Source of the DNA: CAJXZP01 sp963974475
GTDB taxonomy: Bacteria > Bacteroidota > Bacteroidia > Flavobacteriales_G > Salibacteraceae
Direction: 5' to 3'
DNA: 17,320 nt
Assembly (NCBI GenBank): GCA_963974475.1
Contig: CAXBCR010000042.1
Location: 1-17,320, forward strand
The notes beneath the pieces were generated by a model. That model was not told where the DNA came from and ran no database searches. It saw only the letters and a program-made list of their open reading frames with translations. The position numbers were made by a program, and so were the translations under genes. Numbering within the stretch: position 1 is the stretch's first letter; every line of letters starts with the position of its first letter. This document shows, piece by piece, positions 1-7,496 of this stretch.

Positions 1-172
1 GAAACATGAAGGAGTTAAGGTTCATTAAGCGGAAGCACCTTCACTTTTCTTCATTTCTTAATGTTTCAAAAGGCACAGGAACAACGAGCGAAGATTATGA
101 CCAAAAACATAAGAACGGTAAAACCAAAATCCTTAGATTTCATTACCTTTACCATCCTTAAAATTAGAAAAA

Positions 173-742
173 ATGGCTAACGAAAACACCGCAAATTACG
201 GACCACTACAACATTTATTTGGAACCTGGAAAGGCAATAAAGGAATTGATGTTTCACCCGAAACAGATGGAGATGACATCAACCCATTTTACGAAACCAT
301 AACTTTCGAAGCTGCGGGTGATGTAGATAATGCAGAAACCCAAAATATGGCTATCGCGCGCTACCATTTATCGGTCCAAAGAACGTCAAACGATGAGGTT
401 TTTCATGATCAAGTAGGCTACTGGTTATGGGATAAGAAAAACGAAACGATTATTCACTCGCTCGCTATTCCACGTGCGGTTTCTTTATTGGCTGGAGGGA
501 AATTTGACCCGGCTAAAGCCAATGATGACGAAGTTACATTTGAGGTAGAAGCTACCGATGGAGGCGAATGGGGAATTATTCAATCTCCATTTATGAATGG
601 AAAAGCTAAAACAACCTCATTTAAAATGAAAATGACTGTAAGTGCTACAAAGTTAAGTTACTCGGAAACGATGATGGTGGATATTTATGGAAGAACTGCT
701 ACCCACACCGATGATAATGTATTGGAAAAGGTAAATGGATAA
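173..742 (+). CDS. Nitrobindin-like heme-binding beta-barrel family protein
   Basis: The 189-residue product has no signal peptide or membrane segment, so it is predicted cytoplasmic. Residues 15-24 read LFGTWKGNKG, a variant of the GxWxG signature that opens nitrobindin/FABP-like ten-stranded barrels. The C-terminal part (about 160-189) has the SETMMVDIYGRTxTHTDDN stretch typical of the Bacteroidota branch, including a His that could be the heme ligand. Members of the wider family bind ferric heme and react with NO or peroxynitrite; whether this branch binds heme is not shown by sequence alone. The gene stands alone: a hairpin terminator follows, and the next gene is on the opposite strand. 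The start is the first ATG in a long open frame, after an A-rich leader with no clear Shine-Dalgarno. Family assignment is fairly sure, function is not. Confidence 0.75.
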   Translation: MANENTANYGPLQHLFGTWKGNKGIDVSPETDGDDINPFYETITFEAAGDVDNAETQNMAIARYHLSVQRTSNDEVFHDQVGYWLWDKKNETIIHSLAIPRAVSLLAGGKFDPAKANDDEVTFEVEATDGGEWGIIQSPFMNGKAKTTSFKMKMTVSATKLSYSETMMVDIYGRTATHTDDNVLEKVNG

Positions 743-760
743 ATAATTAGGTATTGGAAT

Positions 761-797
761 GGGCAAATGGAATATAAAATTCTATTTGTCCTTCTTT
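761..797 (+). terminator. Hairpin terminator of the nitrobindin-like gene
   Basis: Arms 761-773 and 779-791 form a 13-bp stem around the 5-nt loop ATAAA, followed by TTCTTT. Two of the pairs are G-U wobbles that hold only in the plus-strand transcript (they become A-C mismatches in the minus one), so the hairpin is oriented to end the plus-strand gene. The trailing U tract is short. Confidence 0.55.
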
Positions 798-809
798 GGT
801 AGCCCTCTG

Positions 810-1046
810 CTAAATGCTCTTTAAATAAAGTTGCTCTACCTTTGCTCTAGCCCATGGAAATTTACGTAGAAATTTTAGGGATGATTTTATAGATGGGTTA
901 CTTTGAAAACAATTAATATCTATTATTTCGCCTAATTCTTCCCAGCCATATTCTTCTACCAAAAAATCTAAAATTGTGGCTAATTTAACGCCATGTAAGG
1001 GGTTATTGGGTTGACTTTCTTGTGGTTTGTCTTCGTTTTTTTTCAT
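810..1046 (-). CDS. VF530/DUF2132 family small protein
   Basis: A 78-residue soluble protein of the VF530 (DUF2132) family. The family core is recognisable: NPLHGVKLATILDFLVEEYGW near residues 15-35, then FLRKFPWARAKVEQLYL at the C-terminus. VF530 proteins are small helical domains described as DNA-binding; no cellular role is known to me. I chose the ATG at 1046, which gives MKKNEDK and begins 2 nt after the porW stop, rather than the upstream ATG at 1079 that would overlap porW by 31 bp; an AAGGA sequence 9 nt upstream fits 1046. It is very likely co-transcribed with porW. The stop is TAG. The functional link to the secretion gene is unknown and may be only positional. Confidence 0.8.
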   Translation of the reverse strand: MKKNEDKPQESQPNNPLHGVKLATILDFLVEEYGWEELGEIIDINCFQSNPSIKSSLKFLRKFPWARAKVEQLYLKSI

Positions 1047-1048
1047 CG

Positions 1049-3730
1049 TTATAAATCCTTGTAGTTCACATCTGCCCAAATCTTATAATTTAGATGATCT
1101 TTGGGTTTGTAAAATAAAGCATAGTTGGTGTACGAAACAATGAAATAATTGGGGTTTTCGGCTATAATTGATTCGAGTGTTGAATTGTTTTCAAATGCAA
1201 TTTGATAAGCCTTCGCTTGTTTGGCTGTTCCAAACGATTTAACCGTAACCATCTGGGTGCCGCGTTGGTAAATTACAGACGACATTTTCAACCCTTCCAT
1301 TTTGTAGTTAGTCCGGTTGTAATCGTTAATAGCCGACTTGATTTCACTAAGTTTTTTACCGGAAGCCTTGACAATAATCACAAAATTATGTTTGGCATTA
1401 GGCTCAAATTTATACTCCATTTTGGCGGCTTTGGCGGCATCCTTTTTTTCCTTTTCTTCCGCAGCTGCTTTTGCTTGGGCATCTTGAACTTTAATGTCTA
1501 AACCAGCTATTATTTCTTGGGCCTTCATACCGTACTCGTCATCCTTATACTTGGTGGCAATAGCAAGGAGCTCTTTTCTTAATTCGGCTTCGCCAGAAGT
1601 GTGGCCAATAGACAAAGCACGTAAAAACATAGCTTTCGGTAAAATACGCGTATGGCTGTATTTGGCAATTAGCTGATTGCACGTTTCAATGCTTTGCTGG
1701 TAATAACCTCTTTGATAATATTTAATGTAGGCTTTTTGGTAAATGCCTGATGCTTTTTTATAATCTTCATTTTCCCGCTCCAAAAAGTTGGGGTCATTGA
1801 TAACTTGAGCATATTGCGAATCGGGAAATTCATTCAAAATTTTGTTTTTATAGTAATCAGAAGCCTTTTTATCGTCTTCATCTAAATACATGCGATACAA
1901 TCGGTAATAACTGTCCATTGTATGGGCATTTGGATTAAAACGATTATTCATTTCAATCAAGGTTTCAATCGACATTGGAGTGTCTTCCATTTGATCTTTG
2001 TAAATAATAGAAAGGGCATAGTAGGCCTCAATTATTTTTTGATTTGAAGCTTCAATTTGTTTATCAGAAACCGGTAAATCTTTCAAGTAATAATTGGGGT
2101 CTAGCCAATCACCCGTAATTTTCATAGTGTCTCCATTCTCGTTTACAAAAAACTCTTCTTGGGCTGCTAGGGCATTATCATCGTTAAATGATTCTTCTTT
2201 GGAGCTGCGTCTCCAATTATCTTCATTGGGCCGTTTTCCCCATTTTTTGGTAAACTCAGCCTTACCCGATTCTTTGGTGGTAGGGTTGTAAAAGTACCAT
2301 TTGTTCGAGCCCGAACCTGGGCCGCCAAAACCAGGGCCACCACCGCCTGGTCCACTAGGACTATTAAGTCCTCCTCCATCGGGAGTTGCCTTGGCCGCAT
2401 CGGTTTTCAACTCTTCTTCCAGTTTTTTACGCTCTTCTTCATCAATTCTTTTTTGAATCAAATCGGTAATTAAATCATCACGCTCATCGGGGCTCATTTT
2501 TGCCACCATTTGCAAACTATCTTGTCGTTCTATAATTAGAATTTGAGTCACTAAATCTTTCAGGTTGTTCGATAATTTGGTAATGTTGTCTGCATCCGGA
2601 AAATCGGTAGGCATATAGGCTACACAACTATCATAATTTGCCTGAGCTAACGGATAATCGGGCTGTTTGAAATAAATCTGACCTAATCGCAAAAATGATA
2701 GGGCTTTTTGATTGTCGTTACCTTCGCTTACCATGGTGGATTGCTCTAGGTAGTCGATGGTTTGAGGAACGTCACTTTCTTTATAGGACATTTCGGCTAG
2801 AGCATAATATATTTGATCACGAAACTCTATGTATTTTTCATCACGAAGCATCTTTTTCAACTCTTTACGGACTCCTTCAGCGCCTCCGGTTTCAGTACTA
2901 TATGCCAAGGCCATTTGAATACGCGTATAAAATTCCATTTTGTATTCAGGGTGCATTTTAAGCACTTGCGCAAAAATATTCATCGATTCCAGTCGCTCTC
3001 CTTGTTCTTTATATAATTGGCCAAGCAAATACGTGAGTCGCAACCTTTCCGGTTTCTTTTTGGCGTGCGAAATAGCAGTACGTAATTCAGGAATAGCCAT
3101 CTCCATATTGTCTTCCAACAAATAAATAGTGGTGTATAATTTAGAGATATCTAGTCGTAAACGGTCTGGTAATTCTTTATCACTTTCTAGGTGATTTAAG
3201 TATTTTAATGCCTTTTCATTATTATCATCTTTAACCGCCAAGCGAGCTAACCAAAATCGGGCATCAAAACGAGACTCTTGGTCCTTATATTTTTTTGCCG
3301 ACTGGTTTAAAACCTTATAAGCTTTTGGAGAATCGTTCTTGTAATAGTACGCTTTGCCCATTAAAAAATAACAATCATCAATCCATTTGGTATGCTCTTT
3401 ACCACGCTTACGAATGGAGTTTTTAGTAATGACTTTAGCACATTTTTCAATGACCTGATCCATATCGGATGAAACAAGTTCTGCATTTTCTTGAGGTAAT
3501 TCCTTGTAAACAGGTAAAAGTTTGGTGTAATCATCGGGCATGGCTTGGTCTATTTTGAACTCCGCCTCTTTCATTATTTCGGTAGAATTAAAATAACCGT
3601 TATATCTCGACAAAACATTATGATAGTAGCGATGCGCCCATCCCGTTTTTTTGGTGGAGCACCCATTAAAAAGAAATAGCCCCATAAAAAAGAGGACTAT
3701 ATAAAAATACTTATGATGGTTTTTACTCAA
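1049..3730 (-). CDS. porW: T9SS lipoprotein PorW/SprE (TPR repeats)
   Basis: This 893-residue lipoprotein matches PorW (Porphyromonas) / SprE (Flavobacterium), needed for type IX secretion and, in gliders, motility; PorW is reported to link the PorK-PorN ring to the Sov translocon. The signal peptide ends in the lipobox FNGC with Cys24 as the lipidated residue. Helical TPR-like repeats fill about 110-420 and 575-745. Between them lies a Gly/Pro-rich linker (about 446-477) followed by WYFYNP (478-483), then FTKKWGKRPNEDNWR, a hallmark of this family. An Ala/Glu/Lys-rich stretch (about 755-785) leads to a C-terminal alpha/beta domain ending in a YTNYALFYKPKDHLNYKIW stretch. It heads a two-gene transcript with the VF530-like gene. 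The window also holds three T9SS cargo genes, consistent with an active system. Family call strong; symbol follows the Porphyromonas name. Confidence 0.82.
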   Translation of the reverse strand: MSKNHHKYFYIVLFFMGLFLFNGCSTKKTGWAHRYYHNVLSRYNGYFNSTEIMKEAEFKIDQAMPDDYTKLLPVYKELPQENAELVSSDMDQVIEKCAKVITKNSIRKRGKEHTKWIDDCYFLMGKAYYYKNDSPKAYKVLNQSAKKYKDQESRFDARFWLARLAVKDDNNEKALKYLNHLESDKELPDRLRLDISKLYTTIYLLEDNMEMAIPELRTAISHAKKKPERLRLTYLLGQLYKEQGERLESMNIFAQVLKMHPEYKMEFYTRIQMALAYSTETGGAEGVRKELKKMLRDEKYIEFRDQIYYALAEMSYKESDVPQTIDYLEQSTMVSEGNDNQKALSFLRLGQIYFKQPDYPLAQANYDSCVAYMPTDFPDADNITKLSNNLKDLVTQILIIERQDSLQMVAKMSPDERDDLITDLIQKRIDEEERKKLEEELKTDAAKATPDGGGLNSPSGPGGGGPGFGGPGSGSNKWYFYNPTTKESGKAEFTKKWGKRPNEDNWRRSSKEESFNDDNALAAQEEFFVNENGDTMKITGDWLDPNYYLKDLPVSDKQIEASNQKIIEAYYALSIIYKDQMEDTPMSIETLIEMNNRFNPNAHTMDSYYRLYRMYLDEDDKKASDYYKNKILNEFPDSQYAQVINDPNFLERENEDYKKASGIYQKAYIKYYQRGYYQQSIETCNQLIAKYSHTRILPKAMFLRALSIGHTSGEAELRKELLAIATKYKDDEYGMKAQEIIAGLDIKVQDAQAKAAAEEKEKKDAAKAAKMEYKFEPNAKHNFVIIVKASGKKLSEIKSAINDYNRTNYKMEGLKMSSVIYQRGTQMVTVKSFGTAKQAKAYQIAFENNSTLESIIAENPNYFIVSYTNYALFYKPKDHLNYKIWADVNYKDL

Positions 3731-3771
3731 AATAATTGCGGTGTACGATGATGCTGTTAACTTGCAATCGC

Positions 3772-3779
3772 CAAAAATA
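3772..3779 (-). promoter_or_regulatory. Possible -7 box of porW
   Basis: On the minus strand this reads TATTTTTG, a full match to the Bacteroidota -7 consensus TAnnTTTG, about 40 nt before the porW ATG. No TTG is found at the usual -33 distance, so the call rests on one box. Confidence 0.4.
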
Positions 3780-3805
3780 TTTTAAATTATTAGAATATAT
3801 TGATA

Positions 3806-3830
3806 ATTCTTTTCTATTAATAGAAAGAAT
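3806..3830. promoter_or_regulatory. Palindrome in the porW/M23 divergent region
   Basis: The core 3811-3826, TTTCTATTAATAGAAA, is a perfect 16-bp palindrome; the flanks (ATTCT on the left, AGAAT on the right) extend it with a one-base offset. It lies just upstream of GATTTTTG (3834-3841), a near match to the -7 box for the M23 gene, so it covers where the upstream promoter part would be. A dimeric regulator site is possible; chance in AT-rich DNA is the alternative. Confidence 0.35.
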
Positions 3831-3850
3831 CATGATTTTTGTGACATACA

Positions 3851-4717
3851 ATGGAAGCAAAACCGGAAAAAAAGAGGAAAAAAGTACTTCGTAAACTTCG
3901 TTACAAGTTTCGACTTGTAATTATTAATGATGATACGTATGAGGAACACTTTTCTTTTAAATTAAGCCTGTTAAACATAATTACAGCAATAGGATTATTA
4001 ATAATGGTAGTAGCCTTCTTGGTGGGAGGCGTTTTAGCCTTTACACCGTTAAGGGAATATATTCCAGGGTATTCTGATTTACAGACAAAAATTGAAGCAA
4101 ATTATGCGTTTCAAAAAGCGGATTCTTTGGATAATGAATTGAAAATAAGAGACCATTATTTAGATAATTTAAAACTCATCTTATCTGGTGAAATAAATGC
4201 CGATTCTGTAGTTGATGAAAATCTAAAAGATGTTAGTGTGGTGGGTATTAAAGATGTTAAAACAGGCGAGGATTCTCTGATGCGTCAAATTATAGAAGAT
4301 CAAGAACAATACGCCCTAAACAATTCCAAAACCGATTTACAGGATAAAGTATATTTCTTTTTCAATCCGGTAAAAGGAACGGTGACCGATCACTTTAATA
4401 TGAAAAAGCGTCATTTTGGTACAGATATCGTAACCAAAGAGGGGGAGCCTATAAAAGCGGTTATGGATGGAACTATTGTGATGGCAGATTACACCACTAA
4501 ATCGGGATTTGTAGTTCAAATTCAACATCGAAACAATGTAGTATCCGTGTATAAACACTGTTCTGCCGTACTGAAACAATTAGGGGAAGTAGTGGAAGCT
4601 GGCGACCCTATAGCGGTGGTAGGAAATACGGGAGAGTTAACTACAGGCCCGCATCTGCATTTTGAGTTATGGGTGGATGGAATCCCAATTGACTCCGAAC
4701 TTTATATTATATATTAA
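3851..4717 (+). CDS. Membrane-anchored M23 (LytM-type) metallopeptidase
   Basis: The 288-residue protein has a basic cytoplasmic head (1-40), one transmembrane helix (about 41-63), a periplasmic stalk of about 100 residues, probably helical, and a C-terminal M23 domain (about 170-285). The zinc and catalytic residues are all present: H188 and D192 in HFGTD, H236 in YKHCS, and H268/H270 in HLHFE. It is therefore predicted to be an active peptidoglycan endopeptidase rather than a degenerate LytM factor, working in the periplasm from the inner membrane, perhaps in cell elongation or division. Its stop overlaps the RNase HI start by one base (TAATG), so the two are probably translationally coupled. 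A palindrome and a near-consensus -7 box lie immediately upstream. Substrate bond and partners cannot be read from sequence. Confidence 0.88.
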   Translation: MEAKPEKKRKKVLRKLRYKFRLVIINDDTYEEHFSFKLSLLNIITAIGLLIMVVAFLVGGVLAFTPLREYIPGYSDLQTKIEANYAFQKADSLDNELKIRDHYLDNLKLILSGEINADSVVDENLKDVSVVGIKDVKTGEDSLMRQIIEDQEQYALNNSKTDLQDKVYFFFNPVKGTVTDHFNMKKRHFGTDIVTKEGEPIKAVMDGTIVMADYTTKSGFVVQIQHRNNVVSVYKHCSAVLKQLGEVVEAGDPIAVVGNTGELTTGPHLHFELWVDGIPIDSELYIIY

Positions 4718-5193
4718 TGGCGCAGATTACCGTGTATACCGATGGTGCTGCTCGTGGCAATCCGGGTCCGGGTGGATTTGGAGTAGTGCTAATGAGTGGC
4801 CAACATCGCAAAGAAATTGCCGAAGGATACCGAAATACGACCAATAACCGAATGGAATTGTTGGCGGTAATTGTAGCGCTAGAAAGCGCCAAAGGCGAAG
4901 GGCATGAAATAACCGTTTATTCCGATTCTAAATACGTGGTCGATTCGGTGAATAAAGGTTGGGTATTTGGTTGGGTAAAAAAGCGATTTAAGGATAAAAA
5001 AAATGTGGATTTATGGCAACGGTTTTTGAAAGTATATCCACGCAATAAAGTGAAATTTGTGTGGGTAAAAGGCCATGCCGATATTCCAGAAAATGAACGA
5101 TGTGATGAACTAGCTGTGGCGGCATCCAAGCAAGAAAACCTTCCCCCCGATGTAGGATACGAAAAGACGCTGAAACCGGAAGGTTTATTTTAA
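4717..5193 (+). CDS. rnhA: Ribonuclease HI
   Basis: This 158-residue protein has the size and full motif set of bacterial RNase HI, which cuts the RNA strand of RNA-DNA hybrids (R-loops, Okazaki primers). The four acidic metal ligands are D9 (in YTDGAARGNPGPGG), E47 (NNRMEL), D70 (YSDSKYV) and D130; the catalytic-loop His is H120 in VKGHAD. The basic handle (KKRFKDKKN, about 88-96) is present, so substrate binding should be of the E. coli type. No N-terminal hybrid-binding domain is present. It is the second gene of an operon with the M23 peptidase, starting within the TAATG overlap with no Shine-Dalgarno of its own. No hairpin terminator was seen after it, so some read-through into the next gene is possible. 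Confidence 0.95.
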   Translation: MAQITVYTDGAARGNPGPGGFGVVLMSGQHRKEIAEGYRNTTNNRMELLAVIVALESAKGEGHEITVYSDSKYVVDSVNKGWVFGWVKKRFKDKKNVDLWQRFLKVYPRNKVKFVWVKGHADIPENERCDELAVAASKQENLPPDVGYEKTLKPEGLF

Positions 5194-5265
5194 CGCGAAC
5201 GAAATCTGCCTTTTTTACCCAACCAACCAATTAAACATTTTATCCGTAATTACAGATAACCGCTG

Positions 5266-5273
5266 TATATTTG
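5266..5273 (+). promoter_or_regulatory. Possible -7 box for the T9SS cargo gene
   Basis: TATATTTG matches the Bacteroidota -7 consensus TAnnTTTG exactly and lies 27 nt before the ATG at 5301. No TTG was found at the expected -33 distance. It is the best promoter candidate in the 107-nt gap after rnhA. Confidence 0.45.
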
Positions 5274-5300
5274 AAAGCAAACTTTTTAAAACTCTGATGT

Positions 5301-7343
5301 ATGAAACGATTACTACTAATTTTAATTTTGGGTATTTCTTTTACTACCTATGCTCAAAACAATGCCCCAGTGGCATTGAATGATACCATCTATTATTCTT
5401 ATGGGGAGGTGCATCTAAATGACACCTTTAGAATCCGTGGCAACTTTCTCATTAACGATTATGACCCGGATGGAAATAGTTTGAAGATAACTGATATTAT
5501 TTATTCAGGGCCAAATCAAATGGTGCCCTTTATACCGAATGGAGTTGTAGTGTGGATTGATTTTATGGCAAGCGCTGACTTTAGCGGAAATGATTCTTTT
5601 CAATATATTGTGGAAGACAATGGTTCGCCAGCAAAAAAGGATACGGGTCGGGTTCAAATAATAGTGATGCGAAAAGGGTATGCACTACTCAATGCGAATA
5701 ATATTACGGCAACGGTTAGAAAAGATGTTTTGTTTCAAGGATTGGCTAATTCAGGTCCGGGGTTTGAAACGCCTAAAAATTCTGGAATCCACGCTGTGTT
5801 TGCCTCGAATATTTGGTTGAGCGGAACCAATAATGGAAACGTATATACCAGTATAAGAAAATTTGGAGGACAAACCTACAAAGGGGATCATACGAGTAAT
5901 AATGGCCCCGTTTCTAATATTTCGCATACTGATTCTCTATTTAATACAAAATGGGATCGGGTTTGGGAAATATGGCAGCAACAAATTGATTACCATTTAT
6001 TGCATTGGCAAGATGTGGGCTATGTAGCTGATCAAGCACTTTTAGATTGGCCTGCTCATGGAAGTATTGTGGATGGTGAAGCGAAAAATTTAGCTCCGTT
6101 TTACGATAACGACCAAGATGGTACGTATGACCCTTATCAAGGAGACTATCCTGAAATAAAAGGAGATCAGGCTATTTACTTTATTTATAATGATGGGAAT
6201 TCACCAATTTCTACCAACCCAATGGTGACCGAAGTACATGGAATGGCATATGCTTATAGTTGTTCAGATTCTGCGCTTCAAAACACCATTTTTGTGGACT
6301 ATAAAATTTACAATCGCTCTCAAAACACTTATGATAGCACATTCATTGGCATGTGGAGCGACATGGATGTTGGCAATGCGCAAGATGATTACGTGCAATG
6401 TGATGTGATGCGCAATTTATTTTTCATGTTCAATGGAGATGATTATGATGACGCAAATTCAGGCAGACCTGGATACGAAGATTACCCAGGTGCACAAGGG
6501 GTGGTTTTATTAAAAGGAGCCAAAAAAGATGCCGATAATACCGATAATGCATTTGGGGTCTTACCTTCCGAATCGGTTAATGGAGATGGTTTTGGTGATG
6601 GTGTTGCGGATAATGAATATTGGGGATTATCTCGGTTTATATATTTTAATAACGGTGTTTCGGCAACGGGTGATCCAAATACACAATTAGAGCATTATGC
6701 GCTACTTAAGGGTTATTGGAAAGATGGGACTTCTCTTGTATATGGTAATTCTGGACATGTAAATGGAGGAGGAGTATCCATTCCTGCCAAATATATGTTC
6801 CCAGACTCGTCAGATACGTATTATTACGGAACAGGAGGAGATACGGTTGCACCATGGAATGAAATGACTTCCGGAAACGTTCCTGCAGATCGCAGAGGAG
6901 TAGGTTCTACTGGTCCTATTACGTTCAAGTCGGGAGACAGTATTGAACTAAGTTATGCGTTTGTTTTTGGTAGAGATTATCAAAACCTAGGAGCCCAAGC
7001 AGGTGTGTCCGTTATGCTGGAACATGTAGATTCCATTCAAAGCTATTACGACCAAGGAATGCTTAATGCATGTGGTTTTCCATTATCTGTAAATTCGGTA
7101 GAGACCAGTCAAAGTGGGTTGTTGATTTACCCTAATCCTACGCAAAGTAGTGTCACTATACGTCAAGAAATGGAAGGCCGAATAAGTATTGAAATACTTG
7201 ATGTTACCGGTAAACTATTGTTTACCACTGTTAGTCAAAGCCAATTAACTCCCATTGATTTGAGTGGGTATAAGCACGGAGTTTACATGGTGAAAATGCG
7301 CAATGAAAACGGTGTGAGTGTTGTGAAAGTGATAAAGGAATAA
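5301..7343 (+). CDS. T9SS-sorted surface protein with cadherin-like domain
   Basis: A 680-residue secreted protein. Residues 1-19 are a Sec signal peptide ending TTYAQ. Residues about 20-122 resemble the cadherin-like/VCBS Ig-type repeat (APVALNDT at the start, NDYDPDGN, then FSGNDSFQYIVED). The middle (about 130-590) is acidic with probable calcium loops, such as DNDQDGTYDPYQGDYPE and WSDMDVGNAQDDY, a pattern frequent in large Bacteroidota surface proteins of unknown role. Residues 605-680 are a type A T9SS sorting domain (IYPNPT, then GKLL, GVYMVK), which sends the protein across the outer membrane. An adhesin or matrix protein is a reasonable guess, but no enzyme motif was recognised. It has its own -7 box upstream and a hairpin terminator downstream. 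Secretion route is sure, role is not. Confidence 0.85.
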   Translation: MKRLLLILILGISFTTYAQNNAPVALNDTIYYSYGEVHLNDTFRIRGNFLINDYDPDGNSLKITDIIYSGPNQMVPFIPNGVVVWIDFMASADFSGNDSFQYIVEDNGSPAKKDTGRVQIIVMRKGYALLNANNITATVRKDVLFQGLANSGPGFETPKNSGIHAVFASNIWLSGTNNGNVYTSIRKFGGQTYKGDHTSNNGPVSNISHTDSLFNTKWDRVWEIWQQQIDYHLLHWQDVGYVADQALLDWPAHGSIVDGEAKNLAPFYDNDQDGTYDPYQGDYPEIKGDQAIYFIYNDGNSPISTNPMVTEVHGMAYAYSCSDSALQNTIFVDYKIYNRSQNTYDSTFIGMWSDMDVGNAQDDYVQCDVMRNLFFMFNGDDYDDANSGRPGYEDYPGAQGVVLLKGAKKDADNTDNAFGVLPSESVNGDGFGDGVADNEYWGLSRFIYFNNGVSATGDPNTQLEHYALLKGYWKDGTSLVYGNSGHVNGGGVSIPAKYMFPDSSDTYYYGTGGDTVAPWNEMTSGNVPADRRGVGSTGPITFKSGDSIELSYAFVFGRDYQNLGAQAGVSVMLEHVDSIQSYYDQGMLNACGFPLSVNSVETSQSGLLIYPNPTQSSVTIRQEMEGRISIEILDVTGKLLFTTVSQSQLTPIDLSGYKHGVYMVKMRNENGVSVVKVIKE

Positions 7344-7363
7344 AAAGCGTTTTTTTCAAAAAG

Positions 7364-7398
7364 AAAAGCCATTTCGATTATTTCGGAGTGGCTTTTTT
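7364..7398 (+). terminator. Terminator of the T9SS cargo gene
   Basis: AAAAGCCA (7364-7371) pairs with TGGCTTTT (7389-7396) around a 17-nt interior that can pair partly; the T run continues to 7398. It starts 20 nt after the stop codon. Confidence 0.75.
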
Positions 7399-7450
7399 GA
7401 TTTTTGTTGGTAAATGTTAATGCTCCATAATCTATTTCGATATTAGACGT

Positions 7451-7479
7451 TTGCAGGCGAATTAATAATTCTAAATTTG
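7451..7479 (+). promoter_or_regulatory. Promoter of the HMG-CoA lyase-like gene
   Basis: TTG (7451-7453, part of TTTG) and TAAATTTG (7472-7479) are separated by 18 nt, a full match to the Bacteroidota -33/-7 promoter. The -7 box ends 17 nt before the ATG at 7497, so the leader would be about 10 nt and lack a Shine-Dalgarno. Confidence 0.6.
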
Positions 7480-7496
7480 TCACTCAAATCAGGTTC

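Noticed and set aside
1..67. 7-bp inverted repeats GAAACAT/ATGTTTC and CATTAAG/CTTAATG at the left edge, and a possible gene end at 26-28.
   Set aside because: The two pairings compete with each other, no T tract follows, and too little of the upstream gene is visible to support a partial gene.
6..161. Open frame of about 51 codons before the nitrobindin-like gene, and a minus-strand 29-codon frame that looks like a lipoprotein signal (FARCSC).
   Set aside because: Both are short, match no recognised family, and the minus frame stops right after the Cys. Chance frames in AT-rich DNA are more likely.
1202..3125. Several plus-strand open frames of 60-99 codons opposite porW, and one more on the minus strand at 2167-2400.
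   Set aside because: They are shadows in other frames of the strongly supported porW coding sequence, with no family features.
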